From Flagellimonas okinawensis (GTDB lineage: Bacteria > Bacteroidota > Bacteroidia > Flavobacteriales > Flavobacteriaceae): 64,000 nt of DNA. Both the position numbers and the translations under genes were made by a program. A model generated the notes under the pieces. It saw nothing but the letters and a program-made list of their open reading frames with translations, was not told the origin of the DNA and did not search any database. Shown here piece by piece: positions 38,422 through 47,302 of the stretch. The DNA is taken from contig NZ_JARFVA010000005.1 of the NCBI RefSeq assembly GCF_029194005.1, positions 216,340-280,339 on the forward strand, in the 5' to 3' direction. Every line of letters begins with the position of its first letter. Position 1 is the first letter of the stretch.

Positions 38422-39002
38422 TGGATGGTATCCTTATGATTCTTATATAATTCAATGGCCTTGAGGTAATTCTGGGCACCTTTCATGCTAAGATCGTGTA
38501 CAAAACCATCAAGTTCAGGGTGATATTTTTTAATCCAAGTAACTAGAGAATCCCTTTGCTGTTGCCAAATTTGCCAATTGGCATTGCTACAGTCCAAATT
38601 TTCAATCATGTTGATTTTGTCCGATTTAAAATTGAACCGATGAGTACAGGTCAATGGGTTGTTTTTTAAAAAATCAAATCGTTTGGATTCCACGGCAACG
38701 GTGGCCTCGTATGCGTTTTTCACCTCATTTATTGAGATTATGGTGTAGTGAGGTTCAAAAATGGAATCCCATTTAAATTGTTCATAATAACTTTTTGGTG
38801 TAAAGCGCATTACATAATCCCCTTCTGTAATGGCAAGACTATCCGAAATGGTGGATTTAATTTGAGTATAATCCGAGTTTTGAAATCCTTGATAGAATGC
38901 TCTTATTTGGTCGGCCTTATCCCGAGGTTCTCCATGGCAACCCATCAAAAAGCAAAAAAATGGAATGAATATTAGTTTAATTGTTCCGGGACAATACTTC
39001 AT
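38418..39002 (-). CDS. Lipoprotein of unknown function
   Basis: Signal sequence ending FCFLMGC marks a lipoprotein. The mature part (AFYQGFQNSDYTQIKSTISD, YEATVAVESKRFDF) has the helix-plus-curved-sheet pattern of NTF2/SnoaL-like proteins, but this is only a resemblance. 194 aa. It overlaps the downstream HELMH lipoprotein by 4 bp, and 26 bp separate it from the NTF2-like gene upstream, so the three probably form an operon. Confidence 0.62.
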   Translation of the reverse strand: MKYCPGTIKLIFIPFFCFLMGCHGEPRDKADQIRAFYQGFQNSDYTQIKSTISDSLAITEGDYVMRFTPKSYYEQFKWDSIFEPHYTIISINEVKNAYEATVAVESKRFDFLKNNPLTCTHRFNFKSDKINMIENLDCSNANWQIWQQQRDSLVTWIKKYHPELDGFVHDLSMKGAQNYLKAIELYKNHKDTIQ

Positions 39003-39028
39003 ACTTTAAAAGTTGGATGGCTAGATGT

Positions 39029-39517
39029 TTATTGTTGATCGGTGGATTTTTCGATTGAACTGGCATGGTCCTTAATAATATACCAGTTGCCATTTACATG
39101 CTCTAAAACATAACTAACGATCATTCTATTAAAATAGGGAGCTCCATCCCGTTCCGGTTCCCGATATACAATTTCCGTTATGGCCATTCCGAATTGTTCT
39201 CCAACATCGGTATTGAGGATTTTGGTATCAAATGTCCAATTTTCATCGCTAAACCAATCTTTGTGATACTCCATAAACCCATCCACTCCATGAATTATCT
39301 CCATTCCGGGAAGTATCAATTGCATTTTCCCTCCAGGATGCATGGTGCTCTGCAAAGTGGGTAAATCACGATTGGTCACGGCATTCAGATGTTTTTCCAT
39401 GATACCAACAAAAGCCTCTGTGTGCTGTTCAATTTCGGTGTTTTTTGGTGCTTTATCTTTACAAGAACTGCATAAAATTATTCCTAAGAAGAAAATTGAT
39501 GTGAGTATATACTTCAT
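39029..39517 (-). CDS. NTF2-like (SnoaL/DUF4440-type) lipoprotein
   Basis: The lipobox GIILCSSC precedes a 130-residue NTF2-like domain: a helix MEKHLNAVTNRDLPTLQSTM, then GVDGFMEYHKDWFSDENW and strands MAITEIVYREPERD and VSYVLEHVNGNWYIIKD. 162 aa. First gene of the apparent three-gene lipoprotein operon. Binding or catalytic role is unknown. Confidence 0.75.
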   Translation of the reverse strand: MKYILTSIFFLGIILCSSCKDKAPKNTEIEQHTEAFVGIMEKHLNAVTNRDLPTLQSTMHPGGKMQLILPGMEIIHGVDGFMEYHKDWFSDENWTFDTKILNTDVGEQFGMAITEIVYREPERDGAPYFNRMIVSYVLEHVNGNWYIIKDHASSIEKSTDQQ

Positions 39518-39582
39518 TGCTATTCAAATTATTAGAATCCTAATTTACTTCTAAAAAATGTGATATCAATGCCCTGCCGATT

Positions 39583-40417
39583 TTATTGGTTGTGATTGTT
39601 CAAGAATTTTAAACCGTGGTATAATGCTGGCAATGGGACTGACCTGTGATTTTCATGTTCAAAATATTCCAGTTGGACGTTATTCATGCCCTGCACTTTG
39701 TTCGTTAGCAAGGAATAGAAGTCATCATGTCTCTTTTTATTCCTTTCATAATTTGATTCGCCTTGGTTAGCGGTGGCGATATATATTTTTTTTATGAAAT
39801 GAGGCAGGTTTTATGGAGTCCACCTTGTTCTTCATAGTTTCCTCATCCCACCAAATACTTGGGTCAATTGCGATATATGCATCAAAAATGCTATTGGGGT
39901 CCATATAGGAATTCAGGGTAAGCAATCCACCCAAAGAGTGTCCAATTAGCGTTCTGGACGGAAGGGTTCTATAATTATAGTCTATAAAGGGCACCAGTTC
40001 TTTTTGAATAAAATCCAGGAACTTTTTACCGCCTCCCATAGTATTTGGACGTTTGGTCTTTAACTTGGTTACGGTAAAGTCACGTTCGCGGTCCACGTTG
40101 GCTATTGCCACGATAATGCTTTCCGGCATTAAATTGTTCCGGTTGATGTCCGAACTCATAAAATGTACAACTCCTTCGGTGGTTTTTAAAAACGTATTCC
40201 CATCCAAAAGAATAATCACCGGGTACTTTTTACTTATTCTGGATGAATCATGGTACGAATCGGGCAGACGTAAAAGGCAGGTTCTATCCTCATTTAAAAT
40301 ATCGGATGTAATTACAAAACGGTCCTCTACTTTGGCATTAGAAGTTTTGGGTTGACTGCATCCAGCTTGTATGATTATCAATAAAAGATGGAACAGGATT
40401 ATTGTTGATTTCTTCAT
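39583..40417 (-). pseudogene. Alpha/beta-hydrolase esterase lipoprotein with a frameshift at an A8 tract
   Basis: IroE/Fes-like esterase. The N-terminal frame starts at the ATG before MKKSTIILFHLLLIIIQAGC (lipoprotein) and contains RTLIGHSLGGLLTLNSY with the nucleophile Ser, then stops at 39767-39769 after FHKKNIYRHR. The rest of the family sequence continues in another frame from about 39788 to the TAA at 39583-39585 and contains the catalytic His region FEHENHRSVPLPALYHG. The switch coincides with eight A residues (minus strand, about 39786-39793); seven would restore one frame. It is therefore a recent pseudogene, a phase-variable gene or a sequencing error. Confidence 0.85.
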
Positions 40418-40488
40418 TTGAAATTTGAATGGATTTATCATTTTCACCCACATATTTGGGAAGTGTTCGCGCTAAATAAAGTAAGATG

Positions 40489-40908
40489 TCATGTGTTGTG
40501 AATTGGTTCCAGTGCCATTCTTAAACATAAAAACGATATGGGTAATGTCACGATTACAAATAGCTTTTCAAAGGTTGTTTTTGCTAGTATGTTGCCAATG
40601 GTATTAAAGAGAAATAAAGCAAATAGCAACCATAGCACAACACGTGAAAAAACCAATAGAGCGGGTATTTTTATGGATTCGGACCTTATTAACACGATGA
40701 ACACACAAAAAACAGCAATTAACATGGAGATAATTTCAAATTTTAAAAATTCCTCTTTTGCCTGTATTTGTCCGCCCCAAAGAAAATCACTGGGAACATA
40801 GTTGAAAAATACAATCCCGATTATTACCAAAAAATGAAATAAAGCCAGAAGGATGAAGATGTCTCTACTCAATTTTGTCGCTCTTTGGAAACTAATAAGT
40901 TTTTCCAT
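40489..40908 (-). CDS. Four-helix membrane protein of unknown function
   Basis: 139 residues with four hydrophobic segments (about 18-36, 58-76, 83-103, 112-130). The cytosolic N-terminus has FQRATKLSRDI. No family motif recognised. Single gene with its own upstream region that includes a degenerate linker-like sequence near 40935. Confidence 0.6.
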   Translation of the reverse strand: MEKLISFQRATKLSRDIFILLALFHFLVIIGIVFFNYVPSDFLWGGQIQAKEEFLKFEIISMLIAVFCVFIVLIRSESIKIPALLVFSRVVLWLLFALFLFNTIGNILAKTTFEKLFVIVTLPISFLCLRMALEPIHNT

Positions 40909-40929
40909 TATCGGTTAATTTCAACTTTA

Positions 40930-41030
40930 CTAATATAATGGTTCTAACTAAGAGTAGTTGTGCATGAATTATGAAGTACATGTGATTTAACTGAATTCGC
41001 AATCCGTGCAGGACACTGTTATTAGTGGAG
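40930..41030 (-). repeat. Possible decayed cassette linker
   Basis: GGTTCTAAC.AAGAGTAGTTG near 40937 aligns with the GGTTTCGGCTATGAGTAGTTG arm of intact linkers, and AAGTACA, AACTGAA, AATCCG and AGGA follow in the same order as in the type B linkers at 60.8 and 61.8 kb. The right arm is not recognisable. It may mark the old end of the array. Confidence 0.3.
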
Positions 41031-41047
41031 GAGCGGGGTACTTTAAT

Positions 41048-41842
41048 TTATTTACTCAGTTTTAAAATTCTAAATGCACCCTGAATTACAAGAATAAACA
41101 CTATTGTTCCAATAATTAAATCCGGTTTACTGGAATTCAACCAGTTTACCAACAAGCCTGCAATGATGACTCCCAAGTTGATGATCACATCATTTGAAGT
41201 AAAAATCATACTTGCTTTCATGTGAGCCTCTTTTTTGCTTTTTGATTTTTGTAAAATATAAAGACAGAATCCATTTGCGATAAGGGCAAAAATTGAAACG
41301 ATGATCATGGTGGAAAAATCCGGAAGATTCTCATGGCCAAAAAATCGCCGCAATACTTCCACAAAACCGATAATTGCCAAAGTTATTTGAAAATAACCGG
41401 CAAGCTTTGCTATCTGCTTTTTTTTGCTCAACGATCCACCGACTGCTAACAAACTAATTCCGTAAACAAAACTATCGGCAAGCATATCCAAACTGTCAGC
41501 AACCAACCCCATTGATTTTGAGATTAAACCTGTTGTCATCTCAATTAGAAAAAAAGCAAAGTTTATTGCAAGAACTGTTAGGAGTAGTTTTTTCTGGTCG
41601 GAGTCGTCATTAAAATCCGTTTGATCGGTTTGTTCGCTAGAAATTTTCTTGCCGCCCAAGTTTAATTCCAGAATGGATTTTTCAATTTCATCAATTGGTC
41701 CATTATGGAAAACGGTCAGTTTTCGATTTGGAATATCAAAATCCAAATTCGCGATATCCGAAATCCCGCTCAATTTCATTCGGATTAGATTTTCCTCAGA
41801 AGGGCAATCCATTTTTGTTATCTCAAATATAGATTTGTTCAT
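41048..41842 (-). CDS. HMA-domain cation diffusion facilitator-type transporter
   Basis: The N-terminal 60 residues form a heavy-metal-associated-like domain (FEITKMDCPSEENLIRMKL, with a single Cys in place of CxxC). From about residue 80, six transmembrane helices of the cation efflux (CDF) family follow, with GLVADSLDMLADSFVYG in TM2 carrying the Asp residues used for metal binding and SNDVIINLGVI in TM5. 264 aa. Probably exports a divalent or monovalent soft metal across the inner membrane. No mer or cop genes are adjacent. Confidence 0.82.
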   Translation of the reverse strand: MNKSIFEITKMDCPSEENLIRMKLSGISDIANLDFDIPNRKLTVFHNGPIDEIEKSILELNLGGKKISSEQTDQTDFNDDSDQKKLLLTVLAINFAFFLIEMTTGLISKSMGLVADSLDMLADSFVYGISLLAVGGSLSKKKQIAKLAGYFQITLAIIGFVEVLRRFFGHENLPDFSTMIIVSIFALIANGFCLYILQKSKSKKEAHMKASMIFTSNDVIINLGVIIAGLLVNWLNSSKPDLIIGTIVFILVIQGAFRILKLSK

Positions 41843-41958
41843 TTATACAATTGTTTGGATTTCGGACCAAAATCAATCCTACTTAAAATGTAAAGTTCCA
41901 TAAAACAGTTAACAGTAAGGTTAGGAATGGATAAATTATTGAATACAATGGTTGAACT

Positions 41959-42576
41959 TCAATTTTCAGATAGGTCTTCAACTTCATTTTTAAACTGTTG
42001 AATTTTTTGAAAGTCCTTAATACCAAGAATGGCAATTAACTGCAGCCAATCAAGTATTCCAACCTTATAATAATGGATTAAAATGTGTTTAAAAAGTTTA
42101 AGTCGCTGCCCTTCCGTTTGTAGAAAGTTGTCACTTATAACCTCTCCATTGTTCAGCTTTAAAATAAATTTGTTACCAAGCCCATTAGACTTTTGTGGAC
42201 CCAAGCGGTATGGATCTCCCCAAATGTGTCTACCACGAATGTCAGAGGCCATGACAAAATCTATTTTTGAAATTTTGGTAATGAGAAATTCATTTGAACC
42301 CACTTGTATTTTGTCCTTATAAAATATGAGCTCGCCTTTGTATTCACCTCGTTCTTTCTGATATCTGAAATAATTATAAATCTCAAACCCTATCCAGTAC
42401 ATTAACAAAACAACTCCAATTTTAAACAAGTGTTTTCGGATATCATATTCACCGAATTGATAAAAATAGTAAGCCGTACCAACGAGAATCAATGTAAAAA
42501 ACACCCCGAACCATTGATAGGGATACATATAAAACCCTTTCTTTTTTTGAAAAATTCTTAAGCGCTGCGGACTCAT
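41959..42576 (-). CDS. Membrane protein of unknown function
   Basis: Two transmembrane helices (about residues 22-40 and 52-68) after a basic start, followed by a soluble beta-rich C-terminal domain (KGELIFYKDKIQVGSNEF, KISKIDFVMASDIRGRH) of PH-like appearance. A later ATG at MYPYQWFG is an alternative start. 205 aa, or 189 with the later start. I do not recognise the family. Confidence 0.55.
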   Translation of the reverse strand: MSPQRLRIFQKKKGFYMYPYQWFGVFFTLILVGTAYYFYQFGEYDIRKHLFKIGVVLLMYWIGFEIYNYFRYQKERGEYKGELIFYKDKIQVGSNEFLITKISKIDFVMASDIRGRHIWGDPYRLGPQKSNGLGNKFILKLNNGEVISDNFLQTEGQRLKLFKHILIHYYKVGILDWLQLIAILGIKDFQKIQQFKNEVEDLSEN

Positions 42577-42662
42577 TATTGATCAAGCCAATGGTTATAC
42601 CGTGATTTCTTTGATTGTTTATTTTGGTTGGAATGGAAAGTTATAACATCTGGGTAATCATA

Positions 42663-43160
42663 CTAATTCCATTCATTATACCATTCACTACCGGGGATTT
42701 TGGCCACTATTACCAGTTTTGTCTTATAAATCCAACTCCAAATCTCAGGCATACCTGCCATCTTAATTCTCCATTCGGTTTTATTGTAGTTGGGCTGCCC
42801 AAAAAGCCTAGTACCCGCCTTTTTAGCTTGTTCTTCGTATCGATAATTTATAATTGTCTCATAAAATGGTTTATGCTGTTCATTGTTAAAGTAATAAACA
42901 ATGTAGGTAATGTCCGGAGAATAGTTTGGCTGCGTGTAAATTAGCCTAAAATCATCATTGCGTTCGCTTTCTAGTTTAAGGTTACTCCCATTTACGTTTT
43001 TAAAATCGGCCAAGCTTATTCCAAAGAATATTTCAGAATTTAATTCGGGTGGCAATACATCACCAAATTGACCTGTTTTGCTTTGAGCTTTGGCAGAAAT
43101 ATTACCTAGGCATAGGGTTAAGAGTAAAAGACCTGTTGCAAGGGCGTACTTTTTTTTCAT
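42663..43160 (-). CDS. Secreted protein of unknown function
   Basis: The ATG before MKKKYALATGLLLLTLCLGN gives a signal peptide ending AKAQ; a farther in-frame start would precede it by 17 residues. Mature sequence about 140 residues with Trp-rich end (WRIKMAGMPEIWSWIYKTK). No motif recognised. 165 aa. Confidence 0.6.
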   Translation of the reverse strand: MKKKYALATGLLLLTLCLGNISAKAQSKTGQFGDVLPPELNSEIFFGISLADFKNVNGSNLKLESERNDDFRLIYTQPNYSPDITYIVYYFNNEQHKPFYETIINYRYEEQAKKAGTRLFGQPNYNKTEWRIKMAGMPEIWSWIYKTKLVIVAKIPGSEWYNEWN

Positions 43161-43302
43161 TTTTAGGTGGTTTACGTTAAGGATTGGTTTAGTAGCATTA
43201 TTAGCGGACATAATTGTTTGGTCGGTTGTTTTTCACACTTTTAAATTAAGTCTTTTTTGTTAAGGTTCGGAACGTCCTTACCAAGTTATATTCTCTTTTG
43301 TA

Positions 43303-43845
43303 CTATTGGAAAAGTACATATCTCGGTGGTTTTAGTCCATTTAATCGCATATAAACGAGCATTTGCGCTCTGTGATGGGTGATATGGTCGGCCAGTAGCA
43401 ACAAAATTTGTCTCTTGGTTCTATCCGCTCCAAAATAGTCCAATCTTTCACCAAGGCGATTCTGGTCAAAATTTGAAATAAAGGCAATGGTTTTATCAAA
43501 GGTTTCACTGATTTTGTCAATCATTTCTTTTTTTGATTTATTGTCCACTTTGAGTTCCGTATCGGTATTCCAATCCCTGGCTTCGCGTCCACCCATTAAT
43601 GATTGACTGTGCCAATCCATGGCCCATCCAATATGCATCAAGTGCTCAGCAAAACTCATGGATTCCGGTGTTGCTTTAAATTCATAGTTGTCTTCCGGCA
43701 TAGTTTCGGCAACAAGAATCATATATTTTTTTGAAGTTTCCAGACGCTCCACGTACTCTTTGATAAAGACGTTCTCTTGGGCCCAAAGTGAATTGAATTG
43801 GCAAGAAATCAGAATAATCGAAGTCAGGAGGATTATGTTTTTCAT
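43303..43845 (-). CDS. Secreted DinB-family protein
   Basis: DinB/YfiT four-helix-bundle domain after a signal peptide (MKNIILLTSIILISCQFNSLWA); the Cys may alternatively be a lipobox. Candidate metal-binding His residues are in FAEHLMHIGWAMDWH and LLADHITHHRAQM, the usual three-His arrangement. 180 aa. Family members include thiol transferases and hydrolases; this one's reaction is unknown. Confidence 0.8.
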   Translation of the reverse strand: MKNIILLTSIILISCQFNSLWAQENVFIKEYVERLETSKKYMILVAETMPEDNYEFKATPESMSFAEHLMHIGWAMDWHSQSLMGGREARDWNTDTELKVDNKSKKEMIDKISETFDKTIAFISNFDQNRLGERLDYFGADRTKRQILLLLADHITHHRAQMLVYMRLNGLKPPRYVLFQ

Positions 43846-43926
43846 GATGTTGTAATTCTTTAAGATGTTATATTCTGGTTGCATAATACACAGGGAATTT
43901 TGCGCTGTGATGTATATGGTTTCAGC

Positions 43927-44358
43927 TCATTTTTTTATCAAATCCTTTGCTTTTTTAATACCGCAACCGATTACGAAGATTCTTGTTCGCCAATCATCTA
44001 GTCCGCCATACGGGATTCTATCGGTCCAATATTCAATTTCACGCTTTTTCAGTTCCAGAAGGATGGATTTAACTTCACTGTCAGCTTTATACATTCCTAA
44101 AAAATTACGCTTTGCGTGTTTGTCTGCTTTAATTGTTTTTAGGGCATACTGTACAGCATCTTTTTCGGTAGCAAAGTATTCCAATACCTTTTTTTCACCT
44201 CTTTCTGTGTAATACCATTGAAAAAGTCCACCATTGTTCTCCAGTCCGAAACCTTCATAAATGAAGTTTCCATTTATGCTGTAGCTAAGGAGGGAAAAGC
44301 AATTTTCTTTTAACCATTCCTCCAACTCCAATACAGTTTTGATTTCAGATTCGTTCAT
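43927..44358 (-). CDS. Cytosolic protein of unknown function
   Basis: 143 residues without signal or membrane segment. The central YEGFGLENNGGLFQWYYTERG and the C-terminal RIPYGGLDDWRTRIFVIGCG have the look of immunity or small adaptor proteins, but no family is identified. It stands in the gene-sparse accessory stretch left of the clear cassette array. Confidence 0.55.
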   Translation of the reverse strand: MNESEIKTVLELEEWLKENCFSLLSYSINGNFIYEGFGLENNGGLFQWYYTERGEKKVLEYFATEKDAVQYALKTIKADKHAKRNFLGMYKADSEVKSILLELKKREIEYWTDRIPYGGLDDWRTRIFVIGCGIKKAKDLIKK

Positions 44359-44424
44359 TGTTCAAAGGGCGCTAACAGTTTGTATATCCATTATTTTCAG
44401 GTATTAAGTTCTTGATTTTTTTGG

Positions 44425-44865
44425 TTAGCTCCTGGTTTTGTTTTTCTTTTTTGTTATCCCGTAAATAATATTTAGCGGGAATAGTATTTGTCCAATAATT
44501 GCCAGTAATAGAATCAGATTTATAATTATGGTCAGATTACTGTTGAATCCATGTTCCATAATTCCTGTCCTATAAAATTGGGATAGAACCCAGATTACTA
44601 TTGGTCCTCCAAATGTCAATGCAATATGTATCCAAGTAAGCCATCTTGATAGTGGTCCATTCTCTTTATGCATGACCCAGTAGACGACTCCGATCATTAA
44701 AAAAAATACAGAAAGCAGTATAGCCAAATGTAAATAGGTAATCACATAATAGGTATCGTGAACATTGATGTCCAAAACCGCATCTTCGCTCAAGATTCCA
44801 AATAACATAATTATTGGAATAGGGAGTAAAAAAATTAGCTGTGGTTTTGTGATGCGTTTATTCAT
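44425..44865 (-). CDS. Four-helix membrane protein with cytochrome oxidase subunit I-like HDTYY motif
   Basis: 146 residues, four predicted transmembrane helices. The second begins LDINVHDTYYVITYLH, strikingly like COX1 helix X (LHDTYYVVAHFH). H36 and D37 correspond to the Mg-site pair and H46 to the heme a ligand, while the heme a3 ligand is Tyr44. The next segments (RWLTWIHIALTFGGP, NLTIIINLILLL) also run like COX1 helices XI and XII. It overlaps the upstream lipoprotein by 4 bp (ATGA). A paralogue lies at 54712-55194. Heme binding is a hypothesis. Confidence 0.7.
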   Translation of the reverse strand: MNKRITKPQLIFLLPIPIIMLFGILSEDAVLDINVHDTYYVITYLHLAILLSVFFLMIGVVYWVMHKENGPLSRWLTWIHIALTFGGPIVIWVLSQFYRTGIMEHGFNSNLTIIINLILLLAIIGQILFPLNIIYGITKKKNKTRS

Positions 44866-45470
44866 TCGATTTTATCATACTTCAATTCGCCATCTTCAAG
44901 TTCAATGATAACATCAATTTTTGGCCAAAAAGTAATTTTCAAATCCTCTTTAGTGTTCAATGAATCATAAGATTTTGTTATTATTTCTAGGTATCTTTCA
45001 ATTCCGTCAACTCCTGTATTTCTGTAGAATTCAAAAATGAATAAAACTTTCTCAGGACTTTCAGCAAAATCCGCTTTCTCCCCCATATTTTCAAAGTTCT
45101 CCTTCATTAGTATACTTAATTCCGAAAATTTAACTTTTCGTTCATTTTTGACAATACTATCTCTTCGAATAAAAAAGGTGTTTTTAAATATTGGATGAAC
45201 TAGAGGTGTTTCACAATATACAATAGGATAGATATTGCGAATTTTGTTTTCTGTTTCTAAAACAATTTTTGGTATACTATCTGAGCAGACAATTTCATTA
45301 AGGCGATCCAGAAAAATTTTATAATTATCAAAATCAGACATGTGAACCGCCACATTTAAATCATTCGCCCCTTTGATTTTAAGCCCATATTCTTGAGTTG
45401 CCTTTTCCTGATTTCTGCAACTTGCCAAAAGAAATGTTATGATTAAATATTTTGCAAAGTTTAACCTCAT
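44862..45470 (-). CDS. Lipoprotein of unknown function
   Basis: Signal sequence YLIITFLLASC marks a lipoprotein. Mature region alpha/beta, rich in Lys/Glu/Ile (DDLNV-like NDLNVAVHMSDFDNYKIFL), ending in an acidic strand. 202 aa. No family recognised. Translationally coupled to the HDTYY membrane protein gene by a 4-bp overlap, so the two may act together at the membrane. Confidence 0.6.
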   Translation of the reverse strand: MRLNFAKYLIITFLLASCRNQEKATQEYGLKIKGANDLNVAVHMSDFDNYKIFLDRLNEIVCSDSIPKIVLETENKIRNIYPIVYCETPLVHPIFKNTFFIRRDSIVKNERKVKFSELSILMKENFENMGEKADFAESPEKVLFIFEFYRNTGVDGIERYLEIITKSYDSLNTKEDLKITFWPKIDVIIELEDGELKYDKIE

Positions 45471-45495
45471 ATTGATGTTTGTTAATATGTACTAA

Positions 45496-45667
45496 AACTG
45501 TCCACCATGATATCGTTAAGGCTGAAAGCTATAAAGTGACGATCTTGGTTGATATCTTCTCCCAACGAATCAGTGCTGTAGCACAAAATCATTCCTTTTG
45601 GTTAGTAGTTTTCTTAAAAGTAGGGAATTTAGTTCAAGGTAGGAGGGAACAATGAATTAGAGCCGTT
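45496..45667 (-). repeat. Cassette linker A (attC-like, degenerate)
   Basis: Left arm AACTGTCCACCATGATATCG is a decayed form of AACGGT..CGGCTATGATTTCG. The right part has TTCTTAAAAGTAGGGAATTT, AGGAGGGAACAATGAATTA and GAGCC before GTTTATACC. Type A linker. Cassette-specific ends are not clearly paired. Confidence 0.55.
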
Positions 45668-45681
45668 TATACCAACAAATA

Positions 45682-46362
45682 CTACTTCAGTTCTAATTTA
45701 TTTATTCGATCTCCTATCGAAAATTCTTTCATTTCCGCTTCCAGATCTGAGAAGTCCTTTTGATTTACTTTTCTGAGTATTTCACCGTTCTTTATCAAGA
45801 ATATCTCATCACATGTTTCTGCCAAAGTAGAGAAGATGTGAGATGAAATCAATACTGTCTTTTCGGTAGCTTTTAACTTTTTGATCAATTCAGTTATAAC
45901 CAGATTACTTTGAATGTCTACACCATTGAAAGGCTCGTCCAATACAAAAACCTGGTTTTCTTGCAGTAGAATGGCAGTCAATGCCAATTTCTTTTTCATC
46001 CCGGTAGAATAGGTTGAAGCGTATTGGTCTAATGGTAAATTGAAAAGATTCTTCGATTCAATATCGTTTAATTGTATTTGTCGGGCGTTAGCAAGTAGTT
46101 GGATGTATTCTCTACCTGTAATTTTGGAAAAGAAGAAGGGGTCGGTCAGTAAAAGTCCTAGCCTGTTTTTTAAGATTTCAAAATCCGACAATATTTCTCC
46201 CGTGTATTTTTCGAGCCCCGCAATACATCTAAACAGTGTAGTTTTTCCTGCTCCATTTTCTCCAACGATTCCGTAAACTTTTCCTTTTTCGAACTTGATG
46301 TTGATGGAATTTAAAACCGTCTTTTGTCCATATTTTTTGGTCAAATTTTTAATTTGAATCAT
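45682..46362 (-). CDS. ABC transporter ATP-binding protein
   Basis: ATPase of an export-type ABC system (CcmA/NatA-like). Walker A GENGAGKTT, signature STGMKKKLAL, Walker B VFVLDEPFNGVD and the H-loop SSH are present. 226 aa, single domain. Its first codons overlap the end of the permease gene by 14 bp, and the two surely form one transporter. Substrate unknown. It lies just inside the decayed linker at 45.5 kb. Confidence 0.88.
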   Translation of the reverse strand: MIQIKNLTKKYGQKTVLNSINIKFEKGKVYGIVGENGAGKTTLFRCIAGLEKYTGEILSDFEILKNRLGLLLTDPFFFSKITGREYIQLLANARQIQLNDIESKNLFNLPLDQYASTYSTGMKKKLALTAILLQENQVFVLDEPFNGVDIQSNLVITELIKKLKATEKTVLISSHIFSTLAETCDEIFLIKNGEILRKVNQKDFSDLEAEMKEFSIGDRINKLELK

Positions 46363-47275
46363 GTAGGAGCGAATTTAGTTTTTTGACAGATTGAGCATAA
46401 AAAAAGGGAATTACGCCAATCAAGATGGGTGGGAAAATTAAACTTACTGCTATTAAAATGCCCTGCGGTACATTCATTTCGTAGGGATAAGCCGAATACT
46501 TAGCCAATATAGTGGTTATTAAATAGACATAGGACAATAGGAAGAAGCCGATCAAGAATAAAATATCATCAATGAAAAATATAGACAGTCCAATGATTAT
46601 TGGCAGGCACAGCCATGTATAATAGGTTATAGCGGTTTTTATTTTTTGTATTAAAAAGTCTTTTGGTGACAGATTAAAGTTCCATATAAAATATTCGTTC
46701 TCCGGTTTTGTGTAATAGGAAATACAAACCAACACAACCAAAATCATGGAAAAAATACCAAGATTAAAGTTGTTCACCGATATTGACATAAAGGTTAAAA
46801 AATAGGCAATCGGAAAAATGAAATACGTTTTTCTAAATCCTACAGTAAATTCGAACGGTTGTCTACCAAAAGGTGTTGGTAAAGTGAAATTAGTGTTAGC
46901 TCGAAAGTTGAACAATGCCATAAATGTAGATAATAAGACCAACGCCAATGCAAACGCAACCTGTTCTTTGTACAACAAAAATGTTAAAAAAGGAATGCTC
47001 CAAATAAAGTTTTCAACGCTTCTTACAATTAAGTATTTCCGTTGACTGAAAATGGATTTTAGAAAGTCATTTTTCTTCGGTTCGCTTGTTTTGGAAATAA
47101 TACCAAGGGCCAAAAAAACATAAAGGTATCCTGCGAATTCTGTTTTTGAGAAAAGACTTTTAGAGAGAAAAAAGAACGCTAATGGAATAAGCGAATACCC
47201 TAACAAAAGTGGTATTCCAAACGCAATCATTTTTCGATTGAGCATTTTATATTGAAGAACAAAATATTTTTTCAT
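46349..47275 (-). CDS. ABC transporter permease
   Basis: 308 residues with about eight to ten hydrophobic segments and a basic N-terminus (MKKYFVLQYKMLNRKM). No family motif, but its overlap with the ATP-binding gene makes it the membrane partner. Organisation resembles two-gene bacteriocin-resistance or membrane-stress exporters of Bacteroidetes. Confidence 0.75.
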   Translation of the reverse strand: MKKYFVLQYKMLNRKMIAFGIPLLLGYSLIPLAFFFLSKSLFSKTEFAGYLYVFLALGIISKTSEPKKNDFLKSIFSQRKYLIVRSVENFIWSIPFLTFLLYKEQVAFALALVLLSTFMALFNFRANTNFTLPTPFGRQPFEFTVGFRKTYFIFPIAYFLTFMSISVNNFNLGIFSMILVVLVCISYYTKPENEYFIWNFNLSPKDFLIQKIKTAITYYTWLCLPIIIGLSIFFIDDILFLIGFFLLSYVYLITTILAKYSAYPYEMNVPQGILIAVSLIFPPILIGVIPFFYAQSVKKLNSLLHDSN

Positions 47276-47302
47276 CAGCTTTTTTCAAATACTATGTTGC
47301 CC

